Shown: piece by piece, positions 1 through 11,715 of the stretch
Numbering within the stretch: the first letter of the stretch is position 1
Layout: each line of letters starts with the position of its first letter
NCBI RefSeq assembly: GCF_041260155.1
Contig: NC_091943.1
Span: 21,142,283-21,206,282 of the forward strand
DNA length: 64,000 nt
Reading direction: 5' to 3'
DNA from: Ptychodera flava
Lineage: Eukaryota; Hemichordata; Enteropneusta; Ptychoderidae
Position numbers and translations under genes: made by a program
The notes under the pieces: model-generated
Databases searched by the model: none
Told to the model about the DNA's origin: nothing
Seen by the model: only the letters and a program-made list of their open reading frames with translations

Positions 1-31
1 ACGATATATTAGTTTTTATTAGTACACTCAC

Positions 32-181
32 CAGGGTTCGAAGTTGGCTCTTGTTGGCTTCCATCGTCGAAACTTTTGCTGTGGTGGAAATGTTTATGAT
101 TTTTGAAAACCGCATGTCGATGAGACCACGAAGATGAGGAAGACGACGGAAGATACACAACTTTTGCTGTCTCAAGATCAT
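32..181 (-). CDS. Probable first coding exon of a divergent gene (partial, mitochondrial-type leader)
   Basis: Read on the minus strand, an ATG at 181 opens 50 codons that run without a stop into a good splice donor (GTGAGTG; the exon ends at 32 in phase 0). In-frame ATGs also exist at 115 and 64. The predicted start, MILRQQKLCIFRRLPHLR, is rich in arginine, leucine and hydroxylated residues and has no acidic residue in its first 20, as expected of a mitochondrial targeting presequence. The rest of the gene lies beyond the left edge, so the product is unknown. Its start is about 670 bp from the HSD17B8-like start on the other strand, a head-to-head arrangement. What is seen is an open frame plus a donor; mitochondrial import is inference. 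Confidence 0.42.
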
Positions 182-852
182 GTTACATGAGAGTATTGCC
201 TCACGATTCATTCATACGGCGACCAGCTGATTGCACAACCTTCTGCAATCTACGCAGAATTTTGCGCACAATGACATCATTACTTTAACTCCTGATTGGC
301 TTTCTCGCTGTGAGGTCAGAGGTCACAATACATGTAGTATACCAGCATGCTCAAGAGTCTACATGTAATATTTTACACAATATACCGACTGTGCTTAAGT
401 AACAAGCCATTGAATCACACAACTTGGCAACTTAAATGGACCATATCGCAGTGAAACCCTCTTGTAGATTAACCGAATTACGTGCATGATCGTTTTTAAT
501 TTACGACGCGGAGAACGCTGGAGAGGTGCATGGTCCACAGTCGCGTTTGTGGTTTGATATGCATTACAGCTGCCTTCGCCGTGTATCGAACCACAAGTGA
601 CTGTGGTCGCAGCCCAGTTCATCAGTTCTCATATTGCACTTGTTCGATGTATTGGGAATTTGATTGAGGAGATATGCCACTGATTATCTCACTGAGGAAT
701 GAGACAATGTTTATTTCAGTCATCATGTCATGGCTTTGCTTCGCACTCTGTACAAATAATCATGGCTATTCCAAGGGCCAGGCAGAAGTCCTCGAAAGAA
801 CTTTGACCCCACCTGTCATTAAGTTCAAAGGTCGCATTTTCGCCAAACTGAG
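182..852. promoter_or_regulatory. Short divergent intergenic region, possible bidirectional promoter
   Basis: About 670 bp separate the minus-strand candidate exon from the first ATG of the HSD17B8-like copy A on the plus strand. I see no clear TATA box and no ORF with domain content. The head-to-head layout is the only argument for a shared promoter. Confidence 0.3.
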
Positions 853-3800
853 ATGAACATGGCGACTCGTCTGAATAAACTCGCTGCTGTTGTTACAGGT
901 AAGGTATCATGATAAATATTCTGAACATTTTAGCGACGGGATGGGCCAGTAGTCTCCGGGACTCTAGGTACAAAACAAGTCAATAGTAACTTTAATCAAG
1001 CTATTGCGTGTGTGAATTCCATGGAATACAAGTTATGAATATCGCCTGTTGATCTTTGCCCAAGGAAGACTTGCAAATCTTTATTTACAGAAGATGAAAA
1101 TAAACTTTTGAAAATTACACAAACTAAGGTGGGATTTTTGGCAAAAGTAAGTAAAAAGAAAATAAAAAAGCAAAAAAGACAGTCAACAACAAGAAATAAA
1201 TCTCCACTCAGAAAAATAAGTTTATACCTTACAAGCAAAGTAACACAATAATATACAATTATGCTTAAAATGGCTTTTATGCTATCACTTTGACACAACG
1301 TCTCTGTAAGTTCTTACAATATGGTCTTTCAATACACTGTCACACGAATCAATCACAATTTTGAGTTCACTAGTTTGGCCTGTTATTCTCGTATTCTACT
1401 TTAGTTTTTAGCTCATTGGTCTATCTGTACAGTTTGAAGTTTCTTTTATTTTTCATCTGAGTATTCGTTGTTTTAGCAACTGATAACAATTAAGGATGTA
1501 CTGTATATAATATCCCCATTGATTTGCATCTATGGTCGTGTTGCAGTCACTGGTAGCATGACAGAGTTGGTTGATTTGTAATAACTCATTCTACCTTCAC
1601 ATCTAATATAATTAAAATTATATCAATTGATTCTGACATTTTAGGTAAAAATTGCACTTAACCTGTTGCTCTTTCACATATCACAGGAGGTGGCAGTGGT
1701 ATTGGAAGGGCAGTGTGTCAAAGATTCGCCAGAGAGGGCGCCAGTGTAGCCATAGTCGATACAAACGAAGATGGGGTTAGGCAGACTTTAGATGGACTTC
1801 AAACTAACCACCCTGAGTGCGGACACCACACTTTTGTCACGGATGTTTCCAGTTCAGAATCTGTGGAGAAGCTGGTGCAGGATGTCCAGGAAAGATTCCC
1901 AGTTATTCCAACAATTGTGGTCAACTGTGCTGGTATTACCAGGGATACTTTCCTTCTCAAAATGAGGGAAAAACAATTTGATGATGTCATGAATGTCAAT
2001 TTAAAAGTAAGGCTCATTACAATTTGACAAACACAGAGAGATGATATCATGTCTTTATACAGCTTGTACACACATTATGGCATCAGATGGCAAGTAAACT
2101 GCATTGCTGTAATTTGCCATAAATTTGATTTCCAGGGAGGCCGTTTAAACAAAATTCTTTGTTTGCCATCCTTGAATTTTTGAAAAACCTATCAGCCAGC
2201 CAGGGAAAAAAAACAAACACAGACAAAAACCACAAGTGTATTAACATAAGCTGAATTTTTATTCAGGTTATTATTGAAAAATTATATTTTATTAGTAATA
2301 GTGTTAACACTGTGTTTGTTTTCTTAATTTTCTCTGAAAACCTGTTATCACGCATATTGCAAACAAAGAATTTTATTTAAAGCGCCTAAAACTGCAAATT
2401 TAACTAATGTTCTAATAACACATATGTATATAGGCCCTGCTCAAAAGAATTAGCCACAAATGCTCAGATGTGAAAATTTTATGATATAAAACATAAATAG
2501 ATTATCATTTATGCCATCAAAGCCCCTTACCTTATCTCTGTCAAACATGGGTTCACTATACTGATTTCTGACAGTTATTCAGGGCCCGATGACTGCTTAC
2601 ACTGTAGTATGCATATTTACAATGATCACACAGTATTTCACATTGCTAATGTTGAATCATGAATAAGGACCCTTCCCCACCTCCCCCCCCCCCCCCCACC
2701 AAACTCCATCCCAAACTTATAGAGCAGTAGGAACAGCTTTTCTCAGTGCCACTTCATGATAAAACCAGTTACACTCTGCTTGCCTTTTCAGGGAGTATTT
2801 CTTGTTACCCAGGCTATGAGCAGACTGATGGTGGAAAACAAAGTTGCTAGTGGTTCTATCATCAATGTGTCCAGCATAACGGGAAAGGTGAGGGGTCAAA
2901 GGTCGTTATTCTTCCGATTTGCATAGCCACGTATTGTATCATGTCAGGTGACCTTATCTGCCCTTAAATTGTTAGACTTTGGAGTATGTATCATTCCTTT
3001 GCACCTTGATTTGGAATCATTTTGTTAACGTAGTAATATGCACCTCGAAAATGAAAGACTTAAACTTCATTTTGCTCAGACTCTCTCAATGAAACTTTCA
3101 ACCATACTCTCACCAAATCAAGAAAAAATCAGGGGTCACTGTGCGAGTTTTGGTACTAGAGAAAAAAAATTATCTTTGGTAACATTTAACAATATTTCAG
3201 ATCAAAAATGGCTGTCATTCCTATGTATAACTCTATGGGAAAAAATGCAATTTTTGATGTTGGAAAAATTAAGACAATTAAAATTTTCTCACTCAAGGAG
3301 TTTTAAATACAGCTAGTTTTCAATCGGGTTCGAACTCACAACATATGGCATCAGTCGCCTAGCGGAGAGGTAACAGACAGAACTGCTCGGCTAAATCCCC
3401 ACTGTCAATAAAGAGTGGTTCAATAGCCGGCTAAATTGTTACATTTTTCTGACTGAGACCACTCCACACTTTGTAGAGTTCGTGAAGCACTCAAACACGT
3501 ACGCTCACTATCACACATCGCACAGACAAAATTTATCGAAGCGAAGCAATGAAAATAAATCCCCACAATTGGTAGATCAGAAACGAGTTGTAAACAGTTT
3601 ACAGGGCTCGAAATTAACTTTTTTCCCTGGTAGTCCACTTGGGCTACCATTTTCTGAAGTTGGTAGTCCAGTGACAATGGTTGGTAGCCCATGCATATTT
3701 TAGTTCGAGGATATCTTTTTTTGAACTAGAAAGAAAAGGCTATGTTTCAAGATTCTGCATGCCCGTGAAGTGAATTTCCTAGTTATTTGATGTGAATATT

Positions 3801-6800
3801 GCACATCTTTAATACTCACGGAAACGGGTATTATAATGGACGATAGTGATACTCAAAAGTTTGGTGACCTATGGACAACCCCTTTCACTCTCAGAGTTGT
3901 ATGCAAATTTTGAGTCGTCATGACAACGACACAACCTTCTCGGCACTAAGACATACTGTAGCCGGGCTAAAAATAGACCATGGGCTTTGTGTAGGGAGGA
4001 GGCATAATTTTCGTGTAATTGTGAATGGTACATAATGATCAAAATCATGGTCCCTGCCAAAATGCAATCGGGTCAGTCACAATCAGGGTGCGCTAGAGTG
4101 TGTCACTTAGGTCAAAATTTCAAGTTCATGATAACTGTCCAGTTAAATAATATGTTGAAAGGTTATGGTATGGGGCATATCTTCCTAAAATTTGGTGAAG
4201 CAAACGTCTTTAGTTTTACCACAGTGCACATTGTTTTATATGGTCGACGCAGTGTCACGGACGCTACAGAAATGTTGTACATGAAACACAAATGTCATAA
4301 TAAAATTTTAAACAATGATTTGTTAAGGCTTTCTTATGTTATTACAATATAAAAGATGCATATTGGCATTAAAATAAGCTATACTTGGTATGATTTACTT
4401 AATTTTTCCATGAATAAACACAACCTCAAGTTTAGTGAGAAATACAACAATATTGATCATATTTTTTAATAGGACTTTCAACTTCTCTATGTCCTTCCGC
4501 TGGTATGCTGTACCTAAAAGTTTTATTGTCATGAATTAACCATGCTATAGCAACAATATTAATACCATTCAGTGTAATCAAAATGAACTTCTTTCTAAAA
4601 TATTTTCTGTTTAGTATGACATGTAATTTTGTCACGGACGCTACCAAAATCAAACTTGAAAGTTAGGTCAATTTGAAATATAAAAAGCAATTAACAATCT
4701 GGTTTTTTCTTTCTCTTTTCTCCAAAACCTTTCTCTATCAAACATTTAAATTGTGAAAATTGTGTCAAAACATTGACAATTTCTTTAAATTGAACAAGAA
4801 AGCTATAGCAACTACTGCAAAAATCAGTTGGAGTATGTGAAAAATGTCTATACCAGTAACAAACTTTCAATACGTCAAAAAACACAGAAGTTAACATTGC
4901 TTGTGCCTTACTTAAAGTGTAAAACCAAGATAAAACTAGACACCTAGATCAGGCTAGAGCAACAGGTTGTTAAACTTTTACCTGTGGTCCCACAATAAAA
5001 TTTGCTACAATGTACCTGACACACCACCCAAGAAATCCAAATGGCGTGCAGCTGTTCTAACACCTGTCAGGATGGGACGCACACACACCTAGGTGAGGCT
5101 GGAGATCAGAGACGTAGTCTGCCAACCTTTGACCTCTGTTCTATAATATATCTGTACTCTCTGACGAGCGTAAAGTTGGCGTCATACTCATCCTCATCCT
5201 CAGCCTCAGAGGTCACGCGAAAATGAGGATAAGGATGACGCTACAGCGTCAGCTCCACCGGCGTCAGATCTGATTATTCCCGAATGCGTCTGATGGAATG
5301 ATAAGTGTAAAAACGACTTTAAAAATGTGCTCCCATTTTCATATCACTGTAAATGTTAATTAACACAGTGGGATTTGCATTTCATAATATTTAGTTACCT
5401 CTCCTCTCAATATCCGTTTCTCATGTTGTAGTTATAACGCAACATTCTTAGCCCTTAATTTCCTTAAAGTTCAAAGGTTTTATGTTTAATACATTGACTT
5501 TTCAGGCCTCAAGTCATAGTTATACAAGTTAATTGTTTTTTATATGTCCTTTGAATAATTAGGGCTTTCATATCACCTCACATGGTGGCGATTTTTACAA
5601 ATTTCGGACCATGTATACCTTTTTTGCACCAATTTTTGGAAAATCTTAACAAGAGTTAAGAGGATACCAACAAACACATCCGCGGATCCATGGACTGAAA
5701 ATTACGAACATTTCCAAAAAACTAGTCCATATGAAATATTCTAACGATAAAATATTACCTGCGAACCAGTTTTAGGATTCAAAAGAAATTTGAGAAAGAA
5801 TGGAGTTGTTATTTTCTTAAGTTATGGGCGAATTTTATCATTTATCCATCATCGGGTAGCGTAACCTCGGCAATCTTTGGATACGACGCTGAAGCTGATG
5901 CTGAGTAGCGTCATTTTAGCGTCTGCTAGAAAGTCACCTGAGGATGAGGATGAGGATGAGGATGACGCCAACTTTACGTTCGTACTCTCTGCCTTCATAA
6001 TATGTGAAAGTGGTGGAGACAAACACAAATGTCATTTCTTACCCCCTTGATTTTTTAAAATTCAAAATGTGATAACAAAACAATAAAATGTGGTGTTTAT
6101 TTCACATTTAGATTGGCTTATAATCTGAAAAACAATGTTTGCATTTTATTGTAGCATCCGTGACATAATGAATTGAAATGGAATACACAATAATAAATGC
6201 ATATACAGCACAGAATTCATTGTTCTTTTCACTAGAATTCTAATAACATATTCAATATAATTACTGCATTCTTAAAAAACACCAATCTAAGTGTTACAGT
6301 TGAGGCTCAACATAACTTTTTGAGTGTTTTTACTTTTTAAAAAATCAATTTTGTGCAAATTTACAATTTTATGCCTTGAAAACATTTTGTAACCCAACTC
6401 CATGTATGTACACACAATACACACTAGTATTTATATGTTTCAGTGGATTAACTGCTTTAAAATGTTTTAAATAGTTATTAATTATGACTATGTAGTAAAC
6501 ACCGTCACGGATGCTACACCGTCACGGATGCTACATTTCCATATTTTAGGAATATTAATAGTGAATGCAAGGGACAGTAATTATATAAGTTGTTTATTTA
6601 AGGTAGGCACCTATTGACACTTAGGCCTGTGACATCAGATCTTTTATAACTCCTATTGTCCTTAAGATATGAGTGTGTCACGGACGCTACAAGAAATTCC
6701 GACCACAACGATCTCCATTTTCATTTATTCACAAAACAATTCAATATGCAATTTTATTTTAATTTGGGTGTATAAAATGCTTGCCATGGAATTGAGGTTG

Positions 6801-9800
6801 GAATTAAATTCAATATTACAATATTTTACCCATTTTTCTACATATAAACTAAAGGTATATGTACTTATGGTCATAAAACACAAAAAACATAACGATGTTA
6901 CAGTTTTTGTAAAAATACTACAGTTTCTGTTCCGATGCACATAATCACATGAAATAACTTGTGAAAGAAAGATTAGGTATTCTGCAATAACATATGTAAG
7001 CTAAAAATTCCACAATTTTAACACTGTGTTCCAAAAAACATTTTGAAATTAAGTACATTTTGAAGTGAAACAGCATAACGCTACTTTTTACAGTTTTTAA
7101 AGGCATTTTTGTGGATGTACAACCAAACCTGCACAATATATGCAATATTTCTTTATGTGACCAAGTTAGATACAACTATTACTATTTATTAGAAACAAAT
7201 AAGCAATATAATATCAGTCTGAATAGCAGATATATGTCCATAACAAATGAAAATCATCTAGCGCACCCTGATTGTGACTGACCCGTATGAAAGTGCGTTT
7301 CCATTGGCAATCATTTCCTGTGCCTGTCATTCAAATAAGTCACAGTTTAAATATTGAAACTTTATTGCAAAGTTCCACTGCACGGTGGTCTTCGTAATTT
7401 CTATGATAAAGTCAAAGGCCTACTCTGGCCTTTCTGTGTCCATCTGGGTTTGACTGCATGTAGCTGGTCGCAAAATAACGGACCGGACAGGCATGCCAAG
7501 TATACTGACTATATTTCAGATCACAGGCTTTGGTAGTCCATGCTGACTACCATTTCACGGATTTTGGTAGCCCCAGAGAAAAGTTGGTAGTCTGTGGACG
7601 TGGGACTACCGCTAATTTCGAGCCCTGGTTTAGAATCTAAATATCTATCAGTGAGGTGCATTCTACCTTAAATAAATATCTCAGTTTGTGAAAAATTTAT
7701 CTCTTCTACTTCATCAGTAGTGTAGTATTGTATATTTTGCATTGGAATAAAATGATCAAATAATGAAATAGTACTTTGAAAATTTGTCCTATTGTCTTGC
7801 TGCATATTGGTCAATTGACATGTTCCAATGAATATTTTTATAAAGACTTGCAAATAATGATTTATATTTCTTCTTTTAATTTGTGTGTGTTTGTGCTTAT
7901 TTGCCCTGCTAGGTTGGTAACATTGGTCAGTGCAATTATTCTGCTTCAAAGGCTGGTGTAATCGGATTCACGAAAACTGTTGCTTTGGAATTAGGCAGGT
8001 AAGATTGGATATTAATCTATAATCAGTTATTTGATTGCCAAAGTGTGGAACGGAGCTATTGTGTTTCATTACAAGTTTGACCTTCACAAAATGGAAGTCA
8101 GAGAGGAAAGCCAAATTAACAGGCTCGGAAAGCCTTGCCTGTTAATTTTTTGCTTTCCTCTAGCCCTTTCCCATAAAATAAACATTAATGGTCAGCGCGT
8201 TGTCCGTTATTTCTATAGTAATGAACAGAGATAGGTATTTTTGTACATTTGCTAGTGGGTATTTTCTCAAGGACAGCATCTCATATTTGATACATGTTCT
8301 AGTATGTCCTTGACTTTTTATTGCGGCCTATAAATGCTAATATGCTACCTATGGTAAAAAATTTAAACACCCCACTTGAAAAACGTGAGATAGTGGAAGA
8401 GTTTGTTTGGTGGTATAAATATTGTTAACCCTTTGAGTGCCAATGTCAATTTTTCTCACCTTTATAAAACATACCACAGTCAATTTTTCTCAGATTTTTG
8501 CCAAAATTTTGATAAAAAACTGTAGCCAATAAAATATGATGTCCATTCGGTCTAAGATTATCAAAAAATAATCGGAAAAATCATAAAAGATTTGTAAAAT
8601 GTGGCAGTAAAATTTTGATGGGAAAAATTACAGCACTCAAAGGGTTTTAATAAAATATCTACTACATAGCTTTAACCCATCTAATGATGGTCAGTGACCA
8701 TCATTAGATGGGTGAAAGCTATGTAGTAGTCAGTCAGAGAATACAGTAAGATGACTTGAGTGGTATATCCCCATACATTAAAATAAATCTTTTCTACCTC
8801 AAAGGTTTAACATTCGGTGCAATGCTATTTTACCAGGCTGGATTGAAACACCCATGACTCAAGCAGTGCCAGACAAAGTTAAAGCCCAGGTAAATGTCTG
8901 CCAAGCATATTTTCTGAATTCGTATTAGAATCAAGTTTGATTCAGTCTCAATAGATTTAACCACATCTCATTGCGATATGAGAAAGCATGCACTTCTGTC
9001 AACAATGTAAAGTCTACAGATGATAGAAGTTGTAGTGACAAATCACATTACAGCACAAGATCGAACAACACCCGGGATAAAAATATGATTTCTCACTGAT
9101 CACGGGTTTATTATTCCATTCACATTGTCAGAGTCAAACCATACCATGCTATACTACTTGGTAGAATTCTTGTAGGACTTATACGACATCATTTAATAGA
9201 GGCATCAGAAAAGATCAGAGTGAGACACCCAGAAAAGTGTGATGTCATCTATATTTACATTGCATGACTGAAGCTGAAGTTTACAAATACCTTTTAGAAT
9301 GACATAGTAGTTCACCATATGAGGTACCCTTGTTTTATCCATTCTCAAAGGTTACAAGAGGGCGCTCTTCATACCTGTTTGTTATCTTCTATGAACTTTG
9401 TACAGCCATACAAAACTTCAACACAAAAACATTCACAAGCGTGAACTTATGACCAGATCATGCAACCCTATGTATCTGTGCATCTGTTCATAAGGCAATC
9501 ATGAACTAAAACACAATTGTATTGTCAATTCATAGATGTTAGCTACTAGGTCACATATCACTCTATTATTCGTTCACAGATTTTACCTCACATTCCACTC
9601 AGAAGAATCGGTCGACCTGAGGAGATTGCAGATGTGTGTATGTTGCTGGCCACAAATGAATACATGACAGGGACCAGTATTGAAGTTACGGGTAAGGTCA
9701 AGTTCAGTGAACTTGAAAGTTCAACCTTGATGAAATCACTTATATTTTTCTAAATTTCATGTTGTATTTGTTTTATCCCTGGGGTTTTATCTCCATCTTT

Positions 9801-10105
9801 TGTACTTTTCACCCAGGCAAAAAAGAGAACAAAAATTAGCTCTACAAAGTTTGTTGTAATTTGAGTACTATATTTTGTTGACCATTTATCCCTGAGGTCA
9901 CCACCATGGTTGAACCTTATCATATCATTTTATATGGAAAAGTTTAACTTCTGGAAAGGGCAATGAAAATATTTACAATTATTGGTTTAAAAGTTTGCAG
10001 TTTGAAAAGAAGTCTACATGACATAGGCATATATTTTCCTGTAACACAATATTATACTCTTGTTTTGTTTTGTTTTTTGTTGTTTCAGGTGGCATTGGCC
10101 TTTGA
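853..10105 (+). CDS. HSD17B8: HSD17B8-like short-chain dehydrogenase (ketoacyl reductase alpha subunit), copy A
   Basis: Seven exons, all GT-AG: 853-898, 1687-2006, 2792-2887, 7913-7998, 8805-8889, 9580-9691, 10089-10105 (253 aa). The frame closes across every junction. A classical SDR fold is visible: TGGGSGIG cofactor loop near residue 15, NCAGI after beta-4, the catalytic Ser in NVSSITGK, and the YSASK Tyr-Lys pair. Asp at the end of beta-2 (VAIVD) favours NAD(H) over NADPH. Human HSD17B8 pairs with CBR4 as the mitochondrial 3-ketoacyl-ACP reductase of type II fatty acid synthesis and also oxidises 17-beta steroids. A second ATG at 859 (AACATGG) has the better Kozak context and matches the start of copy B. 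Compared with copy B it is two residues shorter before the last helix and ends GGIGL rather than GGLFM. Intron 3 is 5 kb of nested transposons. Confidence 0.93.
2683..2697. repeat. Poly-C run in intron 2 of HSD17B8 copy A
   Basis: A cytosine homopolymer about 15 nt long; low-complexity sequence with no function assigned. Confidence 0.9.
3318..3420 (-). mobile_element. tRNA-derived SINE head
   Basis: The minus strand carries a pol III A-box-like TTAGCCGAGCAGTT (3381-3394) and, about 50 nt downstream, a B-box GAGTTCGAACCC (3326-3337), arranged as in a tRNA of the Leu/Ser type. The two halves do not fold into an intact tRNA that I can recognise, so it reads as a SINE head rather than a tRNA gene. 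It interrupts the outer MITE just before the hAT-like element. The far end of the SINE was not located. Confidence 0.55.
4254..6690. repeat. Six interspersed copies of GTCACGGAYGCTAC
   Basis: Forward copies lie at 4254-4267, 4631-4644, 6504-6517, 6521-6534 and 6677-6690, with one reverse copy at 6151-6164. Three read GGACG and three GGATG (counted in the forward sense). Two are nearly adjacent (3 nt apart). They occur only in the third-level element and not in the MULE-like insert. Confidence 0.85.
5164..5981. mobile_element. MULE-like non-autonomous element, fourth nesting level
   Basis: Imperfect inverted ends read GAGCGTAAAGTTGGCGTCAT on the left and the complement of GAACGTAAAGTTGGCGTCAT on the right, extending into CATCCTCATCCTCA / TGAGGATGAGGATG repeats. 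The 818-bp unit is flanked by a perfect 10-bp duplication GTACTCTCTG (5154-5163 and 5982-5991). A 9-11 bp duplication is typical of Mutator-like elements. There is no coding capacity. Confidence 0.7.
8429..8644. mobile_element. TTAA-type MITE (CCCTTTGAGTGC termini)
   Basis: Inverted ends CCCTTTGAGTGC and GCACTCAAAGGG, with TTAA on the left and TTTTAA on the right. The 216-bp unit has no coding capacity. TTAA targets and CCC-starting termini resemble piggyBac-related MITEs. Confidence 0.6.
8661..8727. repeat. 67-bp near-perfect palindrome in intron 4 of copy A
   Basis: The arms read ACTACATAGCTTT, then ACCCATCTAATGATGGTCA, followed almost at once by their reverse complement, with a single unpaired base. 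It would form a cruciform or a strong RNA hairpin. Confidence 0.85.
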
Positions 10106-10865
10106 AAGTCATGCTTCATATAGTGGAAACATGTGTTCCTAAGAAGATGGAGGACACAAATATGGACTTTTTATGGTGTACGGGATAGATTCTGTAAATG
10201 TGCCGAAAGCTACATTGAATTAGAAATGGCAATTCCTTTTGTGTAATATTAAAAAGAGGAGAGAATGTCAAGTTTCAAAGGTTTTAGATCATATTGACAA
10301 ACAACCTAAAAGAATTCAATGCTCATACTGCCATAACATCTTAATATATTTTTTAATGCTCAGGTCAGACATACAAACTAATAAATAGAGTGAAAAAATT
10401 TTAATTATGTGTGAGACACTCGTACTTTGATAAAAAAAATGTTCTGTATTTACCATGAAATATCGGATAAGCTAGAACTATTGAAATGATGAAATAGCAA
10501 TATTACCCAACGATTTCAATGGTTCTCCTCAGGGATAAAAAGGACACATATGGTGTTATCAGTATGCCCAAGAGATCACCTGATAGCTGTGTACACAAAC
10601 CAACATGTACCAATGCCTATGGAAATACACATATTTCTATGTGCATTTGTGCCCCTGGTTTTGTTTGTACTGTGGTCAATGAGAAATATGGGTTTAACCC
10701 ATTTCATCCAGTGTGCAAATTTAAAAAAAAAAACGTATTTTTTGTTAGGGGAAAGTTATGTAGCATATCATATATACTTGTGTAATATGACTCCAAGAAT
10801 TTAAACTCTGTAAATTACAAGTGAAAAGATATTGAAGTTGCAATAAAAGGACATTTCATTTTAAG
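10106..10865 (+). other. 3' UTR of HSD17B8-like copy A with polyadenylation signal
   Basis: AT-rich non-coding sequence follows the stop codon at 10103-10105. An AATAAA hexamer lies at 10842-10847 and is the first canonical poly(A) signal I see, giving a 3' UTR of about 750 bp. Confidence 0.5.
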
Positions 10866-11006
10866 TCTCAAGTGTTTGGGATTTTTTGATTTTTTGTTCT
10901 TTTTTATTCATTGTCAGTGTATTTGTGAAAGATATCAATGTCACATCAACCATTTGTGAGCTGTGGTATTTATGCCGTGTATTTCATACGGTGATGGTAA
11001 ATTATT

Positions 11007-11209
11007 AAAGGGACAAAGTCGGCCATTTTACATGAAACCATCATTAAAATGAATTAATGGTCATGACCATTAATTCATTTTCGCGATGGTTTCATTTGAT
11101 TTGTCTAAAACCGGGGTCGAATATATGCATGTCTTTCAACATGTCAAACAATATAAGAAGTATCTTGCATCAAACAAAATTCATGAAAAATGGCCGACTT
11201 TGTCCCTTT
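11007..11209. mobile_element. MITE with 23-bp perfect inverted ends between the HSD17B8 copies
   Basis: Termini AAAGGGACAAAGTCGGCCAT at the left (11007-11029) and its complement at the right (11187-11209) are perfect over 23 bp. A second internal hairpin around GAATTAATGGTCATGACCATTAATTC sits at about 11033-11094. No clear target duplication was found. Confidence 0.7.
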
Positions 11210-11715
11210 GAGGTGAGAGATTGAATGATTATAAATAAGTGAAAAAAATCTTGACCAAAAAGTACATACATTTTCAAAAATGATGTCATCATCTTAGCAG
11301 GTTTTCGTGAAAGGGTTTACGTTTCATCAGGAGGCTATATAAACTAATCACAAATTGAGGTTGTTCAGTTCAGTTCAGTTCGATAAGGGAATAGATATCC
11401 TTTGCCGGATAATGGAACATCCCTCTGTTGTTGAAATGATTCTTCCCTTTTTAAAAAAAATAAATCAAGCCAATACCATGATCGGCATTTTCATAAGAAA
11501 CATTATCAAACAAGGCCTCAGGCTTCTCGCAAAAGACTAAATACGAATACAACTACATGTAGGTTGTACTAATCAAAATAAGATTTTATCGGTTGGTCAT
11601 ATGTGGTTGTTGTCACTCCCCCCCTCCCCTCCCGTAAGTGTCTTCCCCGCATGTCAAATGGTTTGCCCTTCACCGTGATTTGACAGCTGTATTCGGGTCA
11701 AAGATCACGCTCAAG

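Larger units (their letters stand above)
4069..7285. mobile_element. Third-level DNA transposon with 28-bp perfect inverted repeats
   Basis: A 28-bp inverted repeat at 4069-4096 and 7258-7285, starting CGGGTCAGTCACAATCAGGG, bounds this 3.2-kb unit inside the hAT-like element. I could not identify a clean target duplication, so the superfamily is open. Six copies of a 14-mer, GTCACGGAYGCTAC, lie inside it. It encodes no recognisable transposase; its longest ORFs (about 105 and 91 codons) look random. An 818-bp MULE-like element is inserted in it. Confidence 0.65.
3602..7627. mobile_element. Non-autonomous hAT-like DNA transposon (5-bp TSD), itself carrying insertions
   Basis: Inverted termini CAGGGCTCGAAATTA at the left and its complement, ending CGAGCCCTG, at the right. 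The element is flanked by a 5-bp target duplication GTTTA (3597-3601 and 7628-7632). Subterminal stretches repeat GGTAGTCCA and GGGCTACC. No transposase is encoded in the roughly 0.8 kb that belongs to it; the remainder is the nested element at 4069-7285. CAGGG termini suit the hAT superfamily. A 5-bp duplication is shorter than the usual 8 bp and points to the hAT5-type group. Confidence 0.75.
3038..7672 (+). mobile_element. MITE (AAGGTAGAATGC family) split by later insertions
   Basis: The left part (about 3038-3316) matches the dispersed family whose consensus runs through CTCGAAAGTGAAAGACTT, a block reading CAAAATGGC, and GAGCTTTAAA. The right end (about 7628-7672) is the family's terminal stretch ending GAGGTGCATTCTACCTTA. 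The two parts are now 4.3 kb apart because a SINE and a hAT-like element (itself carrying further insertions) sit between them. This is the outermost layer of a nested stack in intron 3 of copy A. Confidence 0.7.

Noticed and set aside
3318..3420. Functional tRNA gene on the minus strand
   Set aside because: A- and B-boxes are present, but no complete cloverleaf with paired acceptor stem is seen; a SINE is the simpler reading.
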